A stretch of 35,731 nucleotides of DNA from Halobacteriovorax sp. JY17. Its GTDB lineage: Bacteria; Bdellovibrionota; Bacteriovoracia; Bacteriovoracales; Bacteriovoracaceae. Position numbers and translations under genes: made by a program. Positions 31,924-35,731 of the stretch are shown piece after piece. The notes under the pieces are model-generated. The model was not told the DNA's origin and did not search any database. It worked only from the letters and a program-made list of their open reading frames with translations. Numbering within the stretch: position 1 is the first letter of the stretch; the number at the start of each line of letters is the position of its first letter. Location: NCBI RefSeq assembly GCF_002753895.1, contig NZ_NJER01000005.1, positions 1 to 35,731 on the forward strand. Reading direction: 5' to 3'.

Positions 31924-32484
31924 ATGGAAGAAATTAGTTCAAAGATAAGAAATAAAAAGAGGCTTATGTTTATAAGCGGTGAAGACTTTTATCTTATGGC
32001 TTATTCAATTGTAATCATTTTGGATGAGCTCGGATGCTTTGAGGGAAAGAAGACATTTAAAGATCATCGTAAGTTTGCATTTCTAATTTCAGTGATGGGT
32101 GACTCTAGATTTAAATCAATTTGGGTTAAACTTGGAATTAGAAATAGTTCTGAAAAATCAATATTGTCAATTGATGAGAGAAAAATAATGCTGGATGCGT
32201 ATTATTGGGCAATCGGTAAAGATCCAACAATCGAAAGATTGCTTATAAATATGGAGAAAAACGGCATATTGGCCTTGACTTCAGATTCAAGCAAAAAAGT
32301 ATTCGATGTTTCTCTTAGAGAGCATGAAGGTGTAAAAAAAATATTGGATTGTGACTTATATGATTATGATAGAGATGTTTTTAGAGCTTTAGCTTCAGTG
32401 GTTAAAAGGATGAATGTTCTTACTTTAGAGAGCTTTGTAGAGAAAACATTTCACAAGTTTGAGATTGGAAAATGTCTAGTTTAG
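31924..32484 (+). CDS. ABC-3C-like middle component
   Basis: A 186-residue, mostly helical protein starting 10 bases after the effector stop and overlapping the ATPase start by 13. Its size, charge and position between effector and ATPase fit the middle component of ABC three-component systems, small winged-helix adaptors that link the ATPase to the effector. Segments such as FYLMAYSIVIILDELGCFEG, HRKFAFLISVMGDSRFKSIW and VFRALASVVKRMN look like core helices. I cannot assign it to a particular middle-component family by eye. Confidence 0.6.
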   Translation: MEEISSKIRNKKRLMFISGEDFYLMAYSIVIILDELGCFEGKKTFKDHRKFAFLISVMGDSRFKSIWVKLGIRNSSEKSILSIDERKIMLDAYYWAIGKDPTIERLLINMEKNGILALTSDSSKKVFDVSLREHEGVKKILDCDLYDYDRDVFRALASVVKRMNVLTLESFVEKTFHKFEIGKCLV

Positions 32485-34376
32485 TTATAAAAAGATTAAG
32501 GTACAGTGGAGATACGTACTCTTACGAATCTCCGGAAATGGGCAAAGGACTAAATGTTCTAGAGGCTCAGAATGGTCATGGGAAAACTACTTTTTCTTCT
32601 CTAATTTATTTTGGTTTAGGTGGGAACCCAAGCTTTTTTAAGTCTTCAGTTGACGAGAAGCATATTCAAGTTATCTCAGACACGAACAATTTTGTAGAGT
32701 TAGAAGTTGATATAGATGAGAAGAAGTATACTTTCAAACGATTGATTGAGAAAAATGATGTAATCGTCACTGATGTTGAAAAAAAGGAAGCACAAGTATT
32801 TCCTATTTTTAGAAATGATTCCAGTACTCAAACATTTCCTTTATGGATTGCGAGTAAGTTGAGCTTGTCGGTTGCAGAGATGAACCTCGGAATTCATACT
32901 TGGAGCGTTAATTTTTTAGATTACTTAAGATTGCTTTATCAGGACCAGATAGGATCTTCAAATTCTGTATATAAAGAAGCTGAAACTACCAATTTTATTT
33001 CAGACTCAATTTTAATGAGGAAAGCAATTTTTGAATTGATAATGGGAAAATCATTTCCCTCCTTGTATAAGATTAGAGGAGAGGTAAAAAAAGAAGAGCG
33101 TGAGCTAACCGAGTTGAAAGGTGGATTGACTGCTTTTGACAAAACATTAAAAACATTTACCGTTAAAGATAATCTCCCTAATGTAGAATCTTTAGAAAAA
33201 CAGTTAAGTGAAAAAAATGAGCAATTAAGCAAACTTGAAAAGAAGAGAAAAATACTCCAAATAATACCTATCGCCAAAGTAGAAGAAGATACTAAAATAA
33301 AGGCGATTAAGAATAAGATCAACTTACTATTAAATGAGGGTTTTAAGATTGGTGATTCTATCCAAGATTTTGAGAAGGAGTTAATAGGGTTAAGTCGTAC
33401 ACATCGTAATCTTTCTCTTGAAATTTCACAGATTAATAAAATTCTTGTTTCACATCAGCACCTTTCCTTGTTTTCGCCAGATACTTGCCCCATTTGTTTA
33501 GAGCGTGTGCAAAGAGAAAGAAACAAGTGTTTATGTGGAACTCCGGTTATGGAAGAAGAATATGAAAAATTCTTCTATAATACGACCGAATATATTGAAA
33601 TAATTAAGTCGAAGGAAAAGAATAAAGATACTTTAGAAAAGGCTTTGACGACTTGTGAGAAAGATATTTTAAACGAGAAGTTAAAGCTTCAGGTTAATAC
33701 AGAAGCTATTGAAAAAGAGAAAAACAAATTAGAGCAAGAGTTAGCAAACGTCGAATTGAAAATTGATACCACAAGGCTATCAGAGGTTGATGATAAAATC
33801 TTGAGTTTAAGGTCTGAAACATCAAACTTAGAGAATCAAATAAGAATAGAGCGAGAAAGAGATCGGATTACCAAGGCCATTAGTCGTCTTGAGATTTCAC
33901 TAAAATCAAAGAAAGCAACATTAAAAGGGCTTGAAGCGAGTGCTGAGAAAGAACTTCTTACGGTAAGGATGTCCTTCAATCAAATTTATACGGATTTAAT
34001 GAAAAGGTCGCTTGCAGATGTAAAGGTAGCTACCTTGAATGATAACTACGAGCCCGTGATTAATTATGGGGAATACAGGGAGGCAAGTTCAAAAGTATCA
34101 AAAAGACTATTATATTATTTATCCTTATATAAGCTTTCCTTAGATGATACAGAAATACCATTACCAAGGTTTCTGTTAATTGACACACCGAAGACTCATG
34201 GGATTGATTCTGAAAACTATTCTGTTGTACTTGAGAAAGTTGTAGAGGTTGCAGCAAGTAAAGGTTTTGGCCAAATTATTTTGACCACTGGAACTGAAGA
34301 TTGTCCTGAATTTTTAAAGGATTTCGCTTTTGAAACAATGGAAGGTGGAAATAAGTTGTTGAAAGAAAATAAGTAA
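32472..34376 (+). CDS. Rad50/SMC-like ATPase with zinc hook (ABC-3C ATPase)
   Basis: A 634-residue ABC-type ATPase. Walker A is QNGHGKTTF (Asn34-Thr40) in LNVLEAQNGHGKTTFSSLIY. Two coiled coils (about 185-330 and 360-505) flank a zinc-hook-like CPIC (Cys339, Cys342) and CLCG (Cys353, Cys355) at the apex. Walker B is LLIDTPKTHG with Asp571. This is the Rad50/SMC architecture, shorter than true Rad50 (about 850-1300). In ABC-3C systems such an ATPase is proposed to sense phage DNA and license the effector. It overlaps the middle component gene, so the three are co-translated. Confidence 0.8.
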   Translation: MSSLVIKRLRYSGDTYSYESPEMGKGLNVLEAQNGHGKTTFSSLIYFGLGGNPSFFKSSVDEKHIQVISDTNNFVELEVDIDEKKYTFKRLIEKNDVIVTDVEKKEAQVFPIFRNDSSTQTFPLWIASKLSLSVAEMNLGIHTWSVNFLDYLRLLYQDQIGSSNSVYKEAETTNFISDSILMRKAIFELIMGKSFPSLYKIRGEVKKEERELTELKGGLTAFDKTLKTFTVKDNLPNVESLEKQLSEKNEQLSKLEKKRKILQIIPIAKVEEDTKIKAIKNKINLLLNEGFKIGDSIQDFEKELIGLSRTHRNLSLEISQINKILVSHQHLSLFSPDTCPICLERVQRERNKCLCGTPVMEEEYEKFFYNTTEYIEIIKSKEKNKDTLEKALTTCEKDILNEKLKLQVNTEAIEKEKNKLEQELANVELKIDTTRLSEVDDKILSLRSETSNLENQIRIERERDRITKAISRLEISLKSKKATLKGLEASAEKELLTVRMSFNQIYTDLMKRSLADVKVATLNDNYEPVINYGEYREASSKVSKRLLYYLSLYKLSLDDTEIPLPRFLLIDTPKTHGIDSENYSVVLEKVVEVAASKGFGQIILTTGTEDCPEFLKDFAFETMEGGNKLLKENK

Positions 34377-34426
34377 AGGTTCTAATTGAGCTAGTGTTTT
34401 CTATCAAAAAGTTGAAAGGAAATATT

Positions 34427-35278
34427 ATGAAAACTTTTGAAGCAGATAGATTAGAATCATTGTTTCGCTTTTTTGATTATACAGGGGGAATAGAAACTCT
34501 TAAAAATAAAAGACTTCGCTTTAAAACGGCTGATCAGTTTAATGACCCTTATGAATTACTTCCTTCATCTTTTATTCCAGATATAAATTTTCAAGAGTTA
34601 AGCAACGAAGAAATCTTAGATGAGATGAAAAATGTTGATATCTATCCATTAAATTCTTTGCCTCCTGGTACTTTGGGCAAGCTTCCTTTGGAAGCGATTG
34701 AGAATGGTTTAAGACCCTTGTTGGAAAAGAATATTAAAAGCTATTCCGAAGGAGTTCGACAAGTTTTCGAAAATTACAGGAAAACCTCATTTATTAATTG
34801 TCTAACTCATAGAGTTGATATCCTGAGAATGTGGTCCGACTATGCTGACAAGGGGAAAGGCATTGCTATCGAATTTGAAGTTTCTGTAGAGCGAGATAAT
34901 TTTTTTAGATGCGCAAAAGAGGTTAAATACCATAACAGTCCACCTAAATTGTACACTTCTCTGTCAGAGCTATTCGTTAAAGGTTATGAAGCATCAAAAC
35001 CCGAGAATTGGAAATCTTTATTTGAATATTTCTCTTACTCTAAGAGTGATGATTGGAAGAACGAAGAGGAATGGAGAGTTATAATGCCAGATATGTCTAC
35101 TGACACGTATTGTGACTATACTTTTTCGCCAGAAGATATTTTAACTGTTTATTTGGGATACAATTTATTGAATAAAGAAGAAATTATAAATGAAGTTAGA
35201 AATTTGAATAAAAACATTAAAATTATTCAAGTTGAAGTAAACAATCATGAGCATGGCTTAATTATGAAAAATATTTAA
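34427..35278 (+). CDS. DUF2971 family protein
   Basis: A 283-residue protein with the DUF2971 pattern: LKNKRLRFKTADQFNDPYEL at the start, then FINCLTHRVDILRMWSDYAD, KGKGIAIEFEVS, and SDDWKNEEEWRVIMP near the end. The family is often found in defence islands, but its activity is not established. I placed the start at ATG 34427, with AAAGGA upstream, because it gives the conserved N-terminus; eleven more codons are open before it. It follows the ATPase by 50 bases in the same direction, so it may be an added part of the defence operon or an independent gene. Confidence 0.78.
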   Translation: MKTFEADRLESLFRFFDYTGGIETLKNKRLRFKTADQFNDPYELLPSSFIPDINFQELSNEEILDEMKNVDIYPLNSLPPGTLGKLPLEAIENGLRPLLEKNIKSYSEGVRQVFENYRKTSFINCLTHRVDILRMWSDYADKGKGIAIEFEVSVERDNFFRCAKEVKYHNSPPKLYTSLSELFVKGYEASKPENWKSLFEYFSYSKSDDWKNEEEWRVIMPDMSTDTYCDYTFSPEDILTVYLGYNLLNKEEIINEVRNLNKNIKIIQVEVNNHEHGLIMKNI

Positions 35279-35291
35279 GAGAGGATTCTTT

Positions 35292-35630
35292 TTGGATTTA
35301 GTTAAAGATTATATCGATATTATTGAAGGGCAAATTATTTCCCAAGAGATAAGTTTTAATCAATCTATAAAGAGTAACCCATCATTGTTTTTGGCTAGAT
35401 ATTTTGAGTATATGGATAGACAAATTATAAAAATGAAGAGAAATGTTATTCTTTCCCAGAAGTTGTTACATTCAAATGAGTACTTAGTAGAATCGAACTC
35501 ACATCAAAGTAATAAGACTGCAATAGATAATTTGAAAACGTTGATTCAGAACGGTGCTGATATTAAACCTTTTCAATCTAAAACGATTGGTCGGTTTCAA
35601 TATCGTAAGTTAGGCTTCTGCCACGTATAA
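35292..35630 (+). CDS. Small helical protein of unknown function
   Basis: A 112-residue protein starting at TTG 35292, with AGAGAGG eight bases before it and only 13 bases after the DUF2971 stop. It is helical and charged (DYIDIIEGQIISQEISFNQS, YFEYMDRQIIKMKRNVILSQ, LLHSNEYLVE) and ends GRFQYRKLGFCHV. The tight spacing suggests co-transcription with DUF2971, possibly as a partner or inhibitor. No family recognised. Confidence 0.55.
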   Translation: MDLVKDYIDIIEGQIISQEISFNQSIKSNPSLFLARYFEYMDRQIIKMKRNVILSQKLLHSNEYLVESNSHQSNKTAIDNLKTLIQNGADIKPFQSKTIGRFQYRKLGFCHV

Positions 35631-35672
35631 ATTCTTATAGCCTTTCTACGATTAGTATTCATGGAGGTTATC

Positions 35673-35731
35673 ATGAATATTGAAGTCGTTGAACTAATCG
35701 CAAAAGCAAATAAGATTCTCGCAGTTACTGG
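35673..35731 (+). CDS. Start of a sirtuin (SIR2-like) gene, cut by window end
   Basis: ATG 35673 follows a GGAGG five bases upstream. The 19 visible codons read MNIEVVELIAKANKILAVT followed by GG, matching the sirtuin N-terminal helix and the beginning of the NAD-binding TGAGIS motif. It could be a housekeeping protein deacylase or an NAD-consuming defence sirtuin; the visible part cannot tell. It starts 42 bases after the previous gene. Confidence 0.6.
   Translation, partial: MNIEVVELIAKANKILAVT

Noticed and set aside
1-35731. CRISPR array, tRNA or rRNA genes
   Set aside because: No regularly spaced repeats with unique spacers and no tRNA-like T-arm or rRNA sequence seen on either strand.

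Overview
The window is AT-rich chromosomal DNA, probably from a Bdellovibrionota/Bacteriovoracales-like bacterium. That placement is an inference from codon bias, many short secreted proteins with calcium-loop motifs, and a TIGR02147-like regulator; no rRNA or tRNA is present to fix it. The genes fall into four blocks.

(1) 1-3.75 kb, ordinary chromosomal genes: a 3' gene end, a GNAT acetyltransferase, a secreted YHS-domain protein, a coupled MAPEG / uracil-DNA-glycosylase-like pair, and a divergent AraC regulator.

(2) 3.76-15 kb, an IS-scarred cluster of exported proteins. An ISL3-family element (3912-5426) has removed the front of a nine-domain PKD-like protein. Downstream are a membrane-anchored protein sharing the PKD protein's C-terminal domain, a secreted SHSQG-type hydrolase, an internally deleted ISL3 relic, and two tandem paralogous exported proteins separated by a fragment that may be a second hydrolase C-terminus. 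A coupled regulator / small secreted protein pair closes the block on the minus strand.

(3) 15.2-28.8 kb, an integrative conjugative element core. A structured leader and two tiny genes precede a compact operon: TSP3 lipoprotein, VirB2-, VirB3-, VirB4-, VirB5-, VirB6-, VirB8/TraE-, VirB9/TraK-, VirB10/TraB- and TraV/VirB7-like proteins, the VirD4 coupling ATPase and a Replic_Relax-like protein. Stop and start codons overlap through almost all of it. Next come a candidate oriT framed by a perfect 16-bp inverted repeat, an AT-hook-like protein, an SSB, an excisionase-like HTH protein and a tyrosine integrase. No classical HUH relaxase is visible.

(4) 28.8-35.7 kb, a defence island directly after the integrase. 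It holds an AbiEi/AbiEii type IV toxin-antitoxin pair with tandem 66-bp-period operator-like repeats, then an operon resembling an ABC three-component (ABC-3C) system: PD-(D/E)XK/DUF4297-like nuclease effector, middle component and Rad50-like ATPase with a zinc hook. A DUF2971 protein, a small unknown protein and the first codons of a sirtuin follow.

The most striking feature is that the nuclease effector is readable only through a -1 shift at a classical A_AAA_AAG slippery heptamer (30792-30798), just before its catalytic core. This could be programmed frameshifting, poly-A phase variation, or a simple inactivating indel.
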